NCBI GenBank assembly: GCA_028551475.1
Contig: CM052355.1
Coordinates: 24,641,580-24,705,579, forward strand
Direction of reading: 5' to 3'
From: Casuarina equisetifolia
Lineage: Eukaryota; Streptophyta; Magnoliopsida; Fagales; Casuarinaceae
DNA length: 64,000 nt
The notes under the pieces were generated by a model that did not search any database, had not been told where the DNA came from, and saw only the letters and a program-made list of their open reading frames with translations. Within the stretch, counting starts at the first letter, position 1. The number at the start of each line of letters is the position of its first letter. This document shows, piece after piece, positions 35,760 to 49,178 of the stretch. A program made the position numbers and the translations under genes.

Positions 35760-37069
35760 GAGGCGGATGGGAAGTGGGCATGAGAATATGTAATGATTAC
35801 GTAATTATGATCACGATGCTGTTTGGGAGTTGCGAGCGAGTAGAACTCAGATTGTGTGGTATGTACTTTATGTGATTGTGTGATGCAAGCGTGAGTTTTT
35901 ATTTTATGCAAGGAGATGGTAATAATAATTTTCATTAGAAATTGAAGGTTTTTGGGTGTTGAACTATGGTCTTGTAACGATAATTCAACCAAAGAATGGT
36001 AGGTTCGAGCGAGTCAAAATGGAAGATCATCGGCCTTTTGATTTCTTCGACTTGCAAAACCTTTGACTCATTTTGGAGGACAACCTTTTACACTAGTTTT
36101 ACAACGATTTCTCAGTCTCCCAGGGCTCTATCCCAATTCACAAGTGCAGTTGCACTTGACAAATTTACAATAGGACACCCTATCCCAACAACTCAGTGCA
36201 GAAGCACTCTATGCTCTAGCAAAATAATTAAAGCACTAATAGGAACGTCTTCAACAACAGGAGTACTTTACAGTGCTTCTAGAAGGGTGTACGAGTTTGT
36301 ATTAGTGTTAATCTAACACTAAGTAAATGGTATTACAAAAGTCCAGAACTCAATACAGCTCAGTTAGGCACAATACAAGCTAATTCTAATATAATTTTTA
36401 GGAGTCAGGATTTACTTGAATAGATACCTAATCGGTATGCACTTGATTGAGGATAAAATCTGCTTCTAATATGATCAATCAACACGAAATAATCGTTACT
36501 GTCATAACGAAACTCAAAGATTATCACAACAAGGGTTTTGTTCTTACAAACCGTAGATTAAACAGTATCTCAAATCTCTAAAATCAACGGTCAAACACAA
36601 AATCAAAACGTACAACCTTACTTCCTAGATTGTAACCAAACAGGAAAGTATGATTGTAAAAGAGTGATTTCCTGGTATGGCTTTCACAAATAGCCTTGTA
36701 TGGCACACACAGTTATATTTGTATGTCCTTCTTCTGCCATTAATACGTCGTACAATGGTTAAATAGGAAATCAAGAAGCAACAGCTTTTCTTACTGTTAG
36801 AGAATCAATAACTATGGTCTAGCTGGAAGTCTATTTTAAATAGAATATTTATTCTCTCTTTACAAGTTAGCTTTAAGAAGATAAAATAATTTTTCTTTAA
36901 CAAACAACTCCTTTGGCAATAAAATCGCGTTCACATTTGATACATTCTACATCGGACGATCATTCAACATATTCGGTTAGAGAGGTTTATTTTGAATTTA
37001 AAGAAGTTGACCACGCCATCTAGCAATGGAGAGCTAAGTATCACAAGTTTGGATGCTAACCTAAAAGAC
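35760..37069. other. 3' flank of the kelch gene and intergenic DNA
   Basis: 35760-35960 is likely 3' untranslated sequence. 36000-37070 is AT-rich with short unrelated open frames (for example 35996-36316) lacking any recognisable domain. No gene is supported. Confidence 0.5.
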
Positions 37070-37835
37070 GGATTTTGTTAAGAGGAGTAATTAACTCTCT
37101 TTACAAGTACCGAGATTCCCTCACTCATATCCAGTGTGGGATAAATGCTACCAACCATCTTCATTGGGCTAGGCTTTCTTCCACCAAGGTCATGGCATTT
37201 TTTCCTACTCAAATCTATATCGCCATCAATGTGGCTATATACCCCGTGACATGACTGCCCCACTAACAACGTTGGAGCCCCTTGACTACCCATTTTTGGG
37301 TGCTTGGCAGCATTGGAGTTGGAGTAAGGTGGCCATAATACTACTGTCATAGATTGGGTTCCAATCCAAAAAATTGGCTTTAATAGGAAGAGTAACCAAA
37401 GCCTTTAGAAGTACCAAGATCTACTAACTCTTATTAATGTGGGACAAATGTTATCAACCATTTTCATTGGTCTAGACCTCACTATCACAATTTTCAATTC
37501 CAACCTAAAAGACTGATCTTATTAGAAAGAATTACCAAGCTTTTTATAAGCACTAAAATCCCCTCACTCCGATTTAGTGTGGGAGAGATGACATTGATTC
37601 TTTTTTTTGGGTTGGGCCTCCCACTGCGTTTTTATCCAACCCAGTTTATATCACCCCCAACAGTCATGTTTTCTTCGGCGTGATTGCCCCCTAGTAGTTT
37701 TGGAGCCCCCTGCCTACCCAGTTTTGGGCACTTGGTGCTGACATTGGGCCAGAGCAAGATGACGTTAATACCATTGTCACAAACTTGGATTCCAACCCAA
37801 AAACCAACTTTATTAGGAGAAGTAATCTGCTGTCG
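37070..37835. repeat. Degenerate triple direct repeat
   Basis: Three head-to-tail units share the order: short lead-in (AAGTACCAAGAT-like), CCCTCACTC, AGTGTGGGA, a block like TTCATTGGGCTAGGC, GATTGCCCC, GGAGCCCC, CTACCCA-TTTTGGG and a closing stretch like CCAATCCAAAA. Unit 1 is about 37075-37375 and unit 3 about 37500-37830, both near 300 bp. Unit 2, about 37376-37500, lacks its second half. The wording resembles high-copy plant intergenic repeats. No coding role is apparent. Confidence 0.7.
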
Positions 37836-39306
37836 TAGAGCCTATCTATTGAACCTATGCAAAAACTCCCATTGACATGACGGAGAGGGACAAACGAAAA
37901 GAGGAAGAAAAAGCTCATGACGCAGTATTCCATAGTGTTAGTGGACTCCTTCCCTTTTTCCTTGAGCTGGATGGTGTGCACTGACAGGGGATGCAACTAC
38001 TTTGCTTCAAACCAAGTTTTTCTTACACAATCTTTCTCAAACTGATTCGAGTTCATACGCTTTCTGAACTCAGGAAGGGCTCAGAAGCCCTTTGTTTGAT
38101 ACCCACTAGGGCAATCCCGATATTCATGTGAGTAAAGAGGGGAAAGAATTGAAAGAACTGTGAAATAGAACATGAGGCTAATCTTGCTTCTAAACTACTG
38201 CTAATCACCATTTGTTAAGAGAGAAAAATATACTGATGCTTCTAAGTTCTAATTAATTACTTGATGTCAAGTATGAACCAATGGATGAACAACAAATTAA
38301 GAGAGTTTTAGCTACTCAGTTCATGAATGAGGGGCAGCAGAAGTATGACTAAATTGTTCTTGTGCCTTGTTTTTTTCTCAATGCTAACATGACCCTAGGA
38401 GTTTTTATTTTCCGATTTTCTACGAAGTTTCCATCTGGGTCGAATGAGGTGGCAGCTTCTTCTTTCTTGGGCATTTGTTGCATTACTTTCATAAGTATTG
38501 CTAAGAGATTCATTGTTACAATTGTGAAATTCATTATTACGTAAGTAAAAGTCTTAATATATTCTTTAAAAATATAAAATCAATCACTCACATTCTGTAA
38601 CATACCATTTACTATAATGGTTAAATTATTGGACAATTGTGATATCACATTACATGGGTAATGCATAAGCTAAATCATAAAAATGAATAAAAGTACTAAA
38701 AAGAATTATATATTTTTATATCACGTTAACAGATTTATTATTTAATTTAAAATTTAATTAAATTTATTATTAAATAAGTAAATCTTAATATGCTTCTTTA
38801 CTACATGGGTCTGAGTGTCCACATCGCAACAATTTTATTACGTGGATAATGAGTAAGACAGCAACTAACATAGTTAATAAATAAGACAGTAAAACACCAG
38901 AAAAAACAAAAACTCAAGGGTCAACTGACCAACCATCTGAAAGTCAAAGGACTTCTAGGCTGGGAAGGTTGAGCAGCCAAACAGAAAGAAAGCCAGTGGA
39001 AACTTAGGTACTTTAGTAGCATCTGAAAGTCAGAGAAGTCGGCAGATTTAGTGCAGCTCGGAAAATATGGTTTAGTTATTTGCATTACTTGAGATTGAGC
39101 TCTTTCTGGGTTTGCTGGTGAATGGAGGGTATACAGGATCGAAGACTGCGGGTAGCTTCCAGACTTACAGCTATTTGTCTGCAATTTATGACAGAAAGGC
39201 TGTTATATATTAGCCCAATTCTATTGATTTTGGAGCAGAGTTCCATGATTGATTACATTCTGGATCAATAAGAAGCTCTTAAGCTGTTATTTGCCTAGAA
39301 AATTGC
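37836..39306. other. Intergenic stretch upstream of the G6PDH gene
   Basis: 38540-38880 is very AT-rich and shares short phrases with the AT-rich insert in intron 7 of Nudix unit E (ATTGGA, TTATTA-rich text). 38920-39300 is the probable promoter and leader of the downstream gene, although no clear TATA element stands out. Short open frames here show no domain. Confidence 0.45.
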
Positions 39307-42300
39307 ATGGCTATAAGCTTAAGTTCTTCTTCCTCAGCCAACTTGTTTGCACCATCTTCACTCAGCCATGAAACAAGAAGGAAGCCTTTTGGAACCTGTG
39401 TTTGTCAGAGCAATTCAAAACTTAATCAAAACAGCCACTTGGAGTTGAAAGCTTCAAATGTGCAACCGCTAAAGGCTGTTTCTTTGCAGGCTGGTGAGTT
39501 CTTGCATCTCTCCTTTAGCATGAAAAATATTTCTTCATGGTGGTCCTGGTGCCTGTGCTCTTTTCTAAACGAATAACCTGTGTCTGATATTTAAGGAGTT
39601 AAAAATATAATAATGTGTTTGAATAGGTTCCTGCAAATTCCTTCAGGCATCCTTCGTTTAAAATCGTAAAGGTACTAACGTCAGTTTGGAAAAACAAAAC
39701 TTCCTTGGATCTTCATAATTCAACATGGTCAGTCACCCTTAGATGCCAAGTAAACTGGATAATTAATGATGATTTTTTTTCTTCATTAGTCAAAATTCGA
39801 ATTTGAAATTTCTGAAGGATCTAGTTTTAAAACGTTACATGATGGGTTTGGAAAGGAATATCTCCATTTTTCTCCAAAAATCTACTCCTTCTGGTCACCG
39901 TGGACCCAGAGAACCAGCTCAAACTTGTATGCTTTTTACTTCTAGGTTAATGTAGTGTTCTGTTGATGATATTATTGGCTGATCGTCTATATGCTACTGC
40001 GAATTGCTAGTTCTAAGACTGCACTGGATTCATGGTGTAGGTGCACCTGCAAATTCTCTTGCTAGTGAACCTGTTGGGAAGCCAGTTCAAGGAGAATTCT
40101 TTCCCTTCTTAGAAACAGAGGTAGAGGACTCTACTCTCAGCATTATTGTTGTTGGGGCTTCTGGTAATCTTGCAAGGAGGAAGATCTTCCCTGCACTTTT
40201 TGCTCTTTTTGTTGAAGACCGTTTTCCTGAGGTTCGATTCTGTGATGCTCTCTACTTGCCTTTCCGTTCAATTAACTCCTGCTTATCGAGTTTTTCCTTA
40301 TTCATATGCAGAATTTTACAATTTATGGCTATGGACGGAGTACAATGACTGACGAGGAGCTGAGGCAAGTGATAAGCAAAAGTCTGACTTGTAGAGTTGA
40401 TAAGAGGTGCTATTTCATTTTATTGTGCTTGGAATTACCTTCATACCGAATGTTTTGACCAGTAAGTTTTTGCATCTAGCGCTCACTTCTCTAATTTTGA
40501 GGTATTACAGGGAGAACTGTAATGAGAAAGTGGACGACTTCTTAAAGAGGTGTTTTTACTATTCTGGTCAGTATAGCTTTGAGGAGCATTTTCTAGGACT
40601 GGACAACAAGCTGAAAGACAAAGAGGTACTCATAGGAATTAATACATCTGTGACTGCATCTTGACTATTTTCTTGCCGAACTGGGACAATCTTTTTGTAG
40701 GGTAGTCGCGAGAATCCCCATTACAACTTTCTGGACTTAAGTTGGATAAGCTGTGTATCGGGTACTCTACAAAAGACCATGTGGCTAGAATATGACGTAA
40801 ATCAACCTGTATTGATCCTGGGGAGCTACTTAAATGTGGCTGAGAAAAGCTAATCCTCTCTGTTCTGCTGATGAATTGGTCAGTAAGAGTATGAGAAGAG
40901 TCACTAGGTTCAGTCTCCAGCATACAGGACGACTTCATTGACACTCTTGCTCTAGTCCCTTTTTTCTCTGTTGTGTCAACTGCTAATTAGTAGGAATGGA
41001 TCAATATTAACTTAAGTCTCCGTGAAGTAATTTTGGGTGACATTGAAAAGGACTTGCATGTTTCTGCATCCCTATACAGATTATTTCAAGTAGCTGTAGG
41101 ACTTGATATGAAGAAATGTGCCTATCAATGTGATTGTACATATTATTAATGCCTATGAAGCAGAAGGTAAGGTTTGATCTGGGTCTGTCTACATTGCAAA
41201 AGAAACCCAAGACTTCGATCTCCATCTCTCTCTTTCTTTGTCTCTCTAGCTTGATCCTTGAGTAATTCTCTGACTGTAACATGTATAGCTTGTTGCATAG
41301 CCCTCCACTCTAACATTGTATCTTCCTTTAGGCTGGAAGACTGTCAAATAGGCTGTTTTATCTAGCAATGCAGCCAAACATATCTGCGGATGTGGCAAGA
41401 TGTGTACATCGTCGTGCTTCTTCAGAAAGCGGGTGGACTCGATTCATCATCGAAAAACCATTTGGTCGAGACAGGGAGTCATCCAGGGAGCTGACACGAG
41501 GCTTGATGCAGTATTTGGGTGAGGACCAAATATTCAGGTATCTACTTTTCTGCATTCTGATTCGTGTACAGTCTCAAACCACAGGGGAGCACACCCACAG
41601 TTATTAACTCTGTTAACGTTTGTACAGAATTGACCACCTCATGGGCGAAGAGCTTGTAGAAAACCTCTTGGTGCTTCGCTTTTCAAATCTGGTTTTTGAG
41701 CCTCTATGGTCTAGGAATTACATCCACAATGTACAGTTGATTTTTTCTGAAGATTTTGGAACAGAGGGACAAGGCAGGTTAGTGCTAAATCTTTTGTTAA
41801 TCTAAAATGTTTGGAAGGTACAGGAACCTTAGTCATGTTTCTTCAAGCACTATTTTCGGAAAAAACAACAAAACTACCCCCAAAAAAAGAGTTCTAGAAA
41901 CCGAATGCTTCTATAGAATAAAAAACGCTTGGAATTCATTATGCTAGGTGCCTCAACCTAGCTACAAATTCATCTATTTCCTATATCTATAGAATGCTCT
42001 AACTCAGTATGAAGCTTGCTCTGATACCATATGTTTACACAACACTGTCAAAATACACGCTGAAAGTTCCTCACTGCAGTAGTTTTCTTTATCCAGCTAC
42101 TTCGATAACTATGGTATCATCCGGGATATAATGCTAAATCATCTTCTGCAAATACTGGCGCTGTTTGCAATGGACACACCAGTTAGCTTAGATGCTGAGG
42201 ACATCAGGAACGAGAAGGTATCAAAACACATCTTTTAAAATAATCTCTTCAATCTGTCTATCAGATGATCAGACTGTGAGGATTAATGGCGTGAACATGG

Positions 42301-43301
42301 TCTTGGATCAGGTTAAGGTTTTACGGTCCATGAAACCTGTTCAGCTTGAAGATGTGGTTTTGGGTCAATGTAAGGGAGATTGTCATGGCAATACATCAAA
42401 TCCCGCCTATACTAATGACGTGACTGTGTCAAACGATAGCCTTACACCAACTTTTGCAGCAGCCACTATGTTCATAAACAATACCCGATGGGATGGAGTT
42501 CCATTCTTGATGATAGCAGGCAAGGCTTTCCATTCAAAACGGTAGGTCAAAAATCCTGCTCAGGTTCACGAGTGTCATGCTTTGGTGGTTCAAACTATGG
42601 AGAGTAATCAATGAAATGACCAAAAGTATTGTTGCAATGAAATTTCAGAGTAGAAATCAGAGTTCAGTTCAAACATGTTCCGGGCAACTTGTACAATCGG
42701 AACTTTGGAGTGGATTTGGATCAAGCTGCAAATGAGCTCGTGATTCGCTTACAACCTGATGAAGCTATATATCTGAATATCAACAACAAGGTCCCTGGTC
42801 ATGGAATGAGATTGGATCGCACTGAGCTTAATTTGCTGCACAAAACCAGGTAATAAATGACATCAACATCCAATTCACTCTAGGTAGAATCTGTAGTAGC
42901 TTTATGCAAATCAAAATTAAAGAACCAGATCAAAAAATCATTAGCGAGTCTCAACAGAAACAAATTCAATTTATTACCCACATTTTAGCATATCTAGTGT
43001 TCCCTCTCAGATTGATTATGTGCACCTTATACGACTTGGTTTGTTAAGGTACCCAAGAGAGATCCCAGATGCCTACGAGAGACTGCTCATTGATGCCATA
43101 GAAGGACAGCGACGGCTCTTCATTAGAAGTGATGAGCTAGATGCAGCCTGGGCAGTATTCACCCCATTGTTGAAGGAATTAGAAGAGAAAAAGGTTAATC
43201 CCGAGCTGTACACATATGGCAGCGGAGGACCCGTTGGAGTACATTATCTTGCTGCAAAGCACAAGGTTCGATGGTGTGATTTTGGTTATAAGGACTGCTA
43301 A
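39307..43301 (+). CDS. G6PD: Plastid-type glucose-6-phosphate dehydrogenase with altered active-site Lys
   Basis: Ten exons: 39307-39493, 40041-40231, 40312-40406, 40511-40625, 41332-41537, 41628-41777, 42097-42217, 42312-42541, 42649-42849 and 43049-43301. The CDS is 1749 bp, 582 aa, and every junction keeps frame. It would catalyse the first oxidative pentose-phosphate step (glucose 6-phosphate + NADP to 6-phosphogluconolactone). A Ser-rich transit peptide ([18 protein letters not shown]) points to plastids. The cofactor fingerprint is GASGNLA at 101-107 (usually GDLA). The redox Cys pair spaced as in P1-type enzymes is Cys153 and Cys161. EKPFGRD at 237-243 and IRDIMLNH are present. The substrate-binding motif normally RIDHYLGKE reads RIDHLMGEE at 265-273, so the key Lys is Glu272. 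Residual or no activity is inferred. The C-terminal half ([22 protein letters not shown]) is otherwise well conserved. Confidence 0.9.
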
Positions 43302-44147
43302 GCAGTAGCCATCCATTGCATTCAAGGATCCTGAACTTGATGCTAATGTTTTCAGGACTTCTTTCTTTCATTTTTCTGTACTTTTACAATGTATCTGCTT
43401 AATTTATCATGTAAAATTACAGAGAACAAATCTGGATTCTGACAAATAAGGAATCCTAGATAAATCAGAAATCTGACAAGTATGAAAACCTAGATAAATC
43501 AAGAATCTAAACAATTATAGAAAACCAAACAAAAGGAAATATTCTCAAACAATAAAGTAAACCTAAGAAATTAAGGACTCAACAATTATTTAGGAAACCC
43601 TCAACATTAAAGACTGTAAAAATGCTATGGAATATTCTTGAGCTGCTTCTTCAATCTTGGCCTTCTTGCACCCACTGGATTATGTTGTGGGCTTTTAATT
43701 CTTTGATATTAGAACTCATAATATTGGGCCTTAAGTGCATCCGCATCACAAAAGGAAAAATAAATTGTGACTTTGGATTCTGAAATACGTTAATGAACAT
43801 CAAACTAGTATTTCAAACAAATATGCACCACAACTTGGAGGCAATCATGTTTACAACGTCCATGTTCCACAGAAAATGACAACTGAATGGCCCCTTTACA
43901 ACACAAATCGTGACACATCGAATAAACTTTACAAAATTCAAAGGAAAAAGAGAAGGACCAAGCAATCATCACTTTATTTCTTTTTTCTCCACAAGTAAAA
44001 TTTTATATCGGAAAAAAAGAAAAGAATCATATCTTTGACAGGGAAATCGAGCTGTATATAGCAACAGGAACGTCCAACCAGGCGCCAGGTTGTCAACCCT
44101 TCTGCGTGGTATAGAAGTTTACACCACTAGGAAGTAGAGCCCACCAA
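43302..44147. other. Convergent 3' region between G6PDH and FLA genes
   Basis: AT-rich non-coding DNA, probably holding the 3' ends of both converging transcripts. 43430-43540 contains repeated short phrases (AAATCAGAAATCTGACAA-like and GATAAATCAAGAATCT). No gene is supported. Confidence 0.5.
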
Positions 44148-45481
44148 TCATAGCACCAAAATCCCCATACAAAAGCTGAAAAACACCATGAATAATCTCC
44201 CGCCGTAGATAATCTTCTCGGCCCCACTTTTATCAGCCGTTTGATCTGCCGCATCATCACCCGCAGGCGAATCGGCCTCTGGGGCGTCGGCCTTCGCCTT
44301 AGATGACTTGGGTGCCGGTGCTGTCGGTGCCGCCTTAAACAACTCCCTAGGCAACAGAACCTTGTCAATCTTGTATATTATTAACGGCTCCTCATCCTTC
44401 ACTGTCCCGTTATCTTAGCCGTCACAACCTTCGTCTTCAACGTCACGTCCTCGCCGTCGTCCTGCACTGTGAAGTCGTACTTGTTGGCTCCATCTGTGGC
44501 CAGCGTGTTCACGACGCCGTTGCTGGACTTCAGCGTTTGCATGGACTGGTACACGGGGATGCCGTGATATAATAGCAACGACACCTTCTGGGCCGCCGTC
44601 AAGTTCTTGTACTTTGGCATAAAGCCATTGATGGTGGTGTCGCCCGGGCAGAAGACCGTCAGTCCTCCGTCGATGGTCTGTTGGAATGTCGTGTCGGCTC
44701 CCGAGGATTTCAACAAGTCGGCGAAGGCTTTACAGCCTTGCTTGGCCAGTATAACCGTTAAATTCAAATCGCTTGGTCCAGGCGTCGGTGCTTCAGCTTC
44801 AGCCGATGTTAAAACCTGACCATTGTTTTCATTAATTCACATGCGACAACCTTAAGATTTTGATTGAGACAGTACATCATCAAATGATATTGATCTGGGA
44901 CGCGAGAATTATTAGAAATCTAAGGCTAGTCCGGAGGCAAGTAAAAAGAAAAATTGCTTTACCTGACTGATTTGTAAGATAGAGATGTTGTACGGTTTCT
45001 CGTGCACAGACTTGACATAGACAGAGTCAAGATTGCCACTATTATCTCCGGGTGCGAACCCAACTTTTCCACCCTTAAGGTCGGTGATATTCACGTATCC
45101 TGCGGTTCCGGAGGCTGCTCCGGTTGCTTGGAACATGGAGGCAGTCAAAGTAGTACCATTCGTAATCTGGTGGAGTTTCTTGGAGCCAAAGTAGTCAACT
45201 AGAACGTGGAGGGAAAGCACATTCTTTATGGTGTAGAGAGAAAGGTGCTTGGAGAGAAGAGATGACATGGCGGCATTGTCCAAGGCGAGGACAGTGATGG
45301 TCAGGCGGCGGTTGATCTCGGAGGCGAGGTGGGTGAGGGTGAGGTAATGGTTGAAGGTCGAGAACTCGGGATGTTTGGCGAGTATGGTAGTGATATTGTG
45401 CGCATGACTGCCGGTAGAGGATAAGAATAACAGGAGGAGAGGGAGGGCAAGCACGGCGGTGAATCGTGGCGCTTGCCTCAT
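44148..45481 (-). pseudogene. FLA: Fasciclin-like arabinogalactan protein with single-base frameshift
   Basis: Exon 1 is 44963-45481 (173 codons) and exon 2 starts at 44815; the intron is GT-AG. Residues 1-27 are a signal peptide (LALPLLLLFLSS). Two FAS1 domains follow, beginning near HNITTILAKHPEF (residue 28) and DLNLTVILAKQGCKAF (about 189). A Pro/Ala/Ser-rich linker for arabinogalactan glycans and a hydrophobic GPI-anchor tail (FMVFFSFCMGILVL) are encoded at the end. In the AKITG segment the frame breaks: GGACAGTGAAG is one base short of the codons needed for ITG-x-VKDEEP. The open frame stops at 44399 after 311 aa, while the linker and tail continue in another frame at 44402-44148. As read, the product has both FAS1 domains but no glycan-rich linker and no anchor, and would be secreted freely. 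A sequencing error is the alternative. Such proteins normally act at the plasma membrane and wall. Confidence 0.85.
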
Positions 45482-48400
45482 CTTAGTGTAGCAGAGGAGG
45501 AGGATAAGGTTTTACACCTGAAGTTGGAAGTGTAGGAGTGGCAAGAACAGAGAAGGTGCTGTGACTTAAGTAAGCCACTTGAGCACTTCACCGCACGCCA
45601 AGTATATGCTCGCTAGCTAGGCATAAATCTCTTTAATCTCATCTCAATTTAAAAAATAAAAATTATTAATTTCAAGTTCCAAAAATATATCTTCCTTTAC
45701 GAATCAAAGCCAAAGATTCCACGTGCATGCTGTAAATAAAAAAGATAAAATAAAATCCCTTTGCGTTAGTTGATGCATATTTTTCTCCCGAATCTTGTCT
45801 TGTCTTTCTTTCTGCTCAGCCACAGAAGGACCGTAGCTAATATTTTGACCAGAACATGTACCAATGTACTACGATCCGTCGATGGTGCCGGGTCTCCATC
45901 AATGTTATAACTCTTCCCCAGGATGCAACTTGATAACTAGGGTTTAGATCCAGGGAATCCAGGCCTTCCTGTTATCATATGCCATTTTTGTGAGCAGCAC
46001 GGTGTCGTTTCCTTGTGACTGATGATGCTGCCCTTTCTCCTAATCCTTCAATCAAAGGAATACTTTTTTGTTTTATTTGTTTGCGTTGTTGTGGCTAACA
46101 AGAAATAATAATTGTATGTTTGTTTCTATAGTCAGTGGTTGAGCAGTGGGACCCAGAGGTGTCGGTGGAGTAGCTTTGCTCCAAAATCTGCCAGACTGGT
46201 ATGACTGTGGCGTATGGGACATGGCCACGTTGACAGCGATGGTTTTGGTTGGTGCCATCTCCTTGACGCTGCCATCTCCTCATTGGTGTTCATGTAGAAT
46301 AATTTGACGGTTAGGGCTTTGTTTTCGACTCATAGATCACTCCATTGGGTCTAGCCTGTTTTATTCTTCCTGCTGTTTACTTTGATCTACATAATAAAGC
46401 TTGTCCATTACGTGATTTTGTTTTTACTTTAATCTTTTTTGTCTTTTCTAAAGTAAGGTTGATTTTTTTCCACTAATTTATTTTAATTGCAAACTCTACA
46501 AGTATCTTTGTATTTCTAACTTTTGGAAAGAAAAAATAATAATAATTTGATAATGTTATTGATCTTTCTCTTCCTTAAAAGTTAACTCATAGAGAAATTT
46601 TACCTTCATACTTATAGACTCATCATTCTCGTGCTTTTCGTTTAATGTGGGACTCTTTTGAATATAGATTATTAATGAATTAGAGTCAAGTTGAATTTAA
46701 TTGTTGTATTAAAAAAAATTCATTTAAACTTATACCATGTTACTTTGACTATTTAGAAATTCATAAATGGAAAAAATTAGAAAAGAGTAGGAGTATCTTT
46801 TAATTGGCAACAATGACAGGATTGATATAGTGTTTGTAAGTGATGTTGTACTTGTTTTGAACATTGACTCTATACTAACTTTATATAATACCTTTTATCT
46901 ATCATTGTTTAAATGAAATTTAGTTTACCTTTCCATGTCGGATAAAGGTGGCTTTGCTTTTCATGTCAAGAACTTTATAAATATGTTTTATAATGAGGAC
47001 AAGACTAATAGTAGAGTGATATCTGATGGTTTATATAGCCTATGTCTATTTACTTGTGTTCCATAATAAATAATCGTGAAATCTGAAAAATTAAATTAGA
47101 AAGAAGATAGTAGCTATAATTGTTACTTCCAAACAGTCACTAAAGGAGAATGATTTAAATGGTTGTAGAGAGTGACTTGCTTAAACGCCCGAAGTGAGTC
47201 CTCCTGGCGTCTTGGGTGGGCTGGTAACTCAGGAGCCTCTGCTGTTGGGCACTGATAGCCCAATATATTTGGGCAAAAGTTGGTCTGCTTGCCCTACTGT
47301 AGCGAAGGGTCGTGGGTTGGAAAATAGAGGCATATAAACTAGGCATCCACTTTTTAGAATAGAGTGGTGAAAGTTCCATGGTGGACCATGCGAAAAGCAG
47401 GGGCGGTTGGCGTGTTAAGAGGAGTAGCCGAAGTCCCCCGAAAAATCAAATAATGATTTTGGAGTCTTCATCTGGGGTCAGCTGTGAGAGGGAAAGAAAT
47501 TGACCCACACAGGAAGTGAACGCCTTGCTTTTTCTCAGTCAAGAAAAGTTTCTGTGCACTTTTGTCCACAACTTCAGTGGAATGTACCCTCAGCCAAAAA
47601 GATTAAAAAAGGCGTTGCATTATTTCAGAATGAAGCACCACCTTCGTGGACCAGAGTGCTCCGGCATTATACTATGTTCCTGGCAGTTGCGCCCCCGTAA
47701 AGTTTGTGGTAAAGCAGCTGCGTAAACCACAGAAATGATCAAAACATCCTCCTGCCGTCAACGTTTTCTCCCTCGAATATTTAGAACTGTTAATCTCCAC
47801 TTGTCTCCAAAGTAAACATAAAAAGTAAACCACTTTCCATGGAAGCAAATTTACAACAAGGCAAGGCAAGGCAATTGCTTCTAGTTAATGCACTAATTAC
47901 AAAAGTTTAAAAGTTACTTTAAAAATTAGATGTAAACACTTCTTTTATTTAAATTTTATTATAAGAGGTGATGATTTTCTTAACTTGGATTATCGTAAAC
48001 CCTTTTCATGAACATGTTGTTTGGAGATAAAAACAATCAAAATCAGCAACAATGAAGCATCCACACACCATTACACGACATGAAGATTTTATGTTATTTG
48101 AGATAATAATTTCCTGCAATAATTTACTCATATCGCAAGTTGCAAGTTTACAATCTCCACAGCGTCATATTTAGAAGATGTCTCCAAGAAACTCTAATTA
48201 CCTAAGGACAGATACGCACTTATAGGTGGAAGTCTCGATTCTATCATCACCCTTAATTTGAACTCCACGCTCAAGACACACATAAGGATGTTCTTTTGTT
48301 TCTAGTTATGATAATTCGCTAATATGAACGCTAGGCTCCGGAGAATGAAAATCCAAGCACAGAGCAGTGTGAATGATGACAAAGACTTTCTCAATGAAGT

Positions 48401-49178
48401 TCCAGAAGTGATGAAGGAAACTGGAGATCTTGGTACGAAATTGGATATATTTACGTTTCTTGTGTTGTTCAGGAACCAGAAGCAGCGCGCACCACTAGTT
48501 TTGTTTCCCAAAACGCTTTCCAAGAGGTACCTATCGGTCGGCAGGACAATGCACGAATGACCGAACACTGTCGTTATACAGCCACCATAACCCTAAAAAC
48601 GGAAACAAAGGAGAGATCTCTTGACAAATACACACCAATCTAAACGGAAAAGCTCTTTCCCTACACGTAACCCCAGAGACAAATGGCTCAACTTACGGAT
48701 ATAAATCGCTTTCCTCAAAAGAACATGTACATGCAATGCAAACCCTCCTTTTCTTAAAGCAACTGTCAAAAACTTAAAAAACTGTCAGTTCAACCGCTCC
48801 CAAAACCTCAAAGTAGAAACATAGGAAACTTGCATATATCATTTACCCAACAACTACAGCGTTCATATAGAACCAAACTGAATGAAGAAACACGAAGAAC
48901 TCTACAAGCGAACCCTTTATGATACAAATGCTTCCCATAATTCCTCTGCCTCAATCAGAACTAGTGCTCTATCATTAGAGGTTAGAGTTTTTTACTACTA
49001 TGCGTCATGCAATATATCTTCCTCTCCACCATTACACACGAACCCATGAACAAGTACACCCCCCAACAAAACAACAAAGATTAACATCGGCTCTATGAAA
49101 AATAGGAAATTAAAAAGTACCCTAATACAAGTCACTTTTATCATATGATATTCTTCATTAAACCTTCTTCAAGCACAC
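45482..49178. other. Intergenic stretch between FLA and NF-YB genes
   Basis: The FLA promoter lies just above 45481. 46090-46290 and 47160-47730 are somewhat GC-richer patches with short overlapping frames in several phases; they look like old repeat or gene fragments but match no domain I recognise. 48324-48560 is open but featureless. 48600-49178 is probably 3' flank of NF-YB. No gene is supported. Confidence 0.45.

Noticed and set aside
46073..46283. Minus-strand frames that might be a gag or gene fragment
   Set aside because: No motif was convincing and no LTR or splice context was found.
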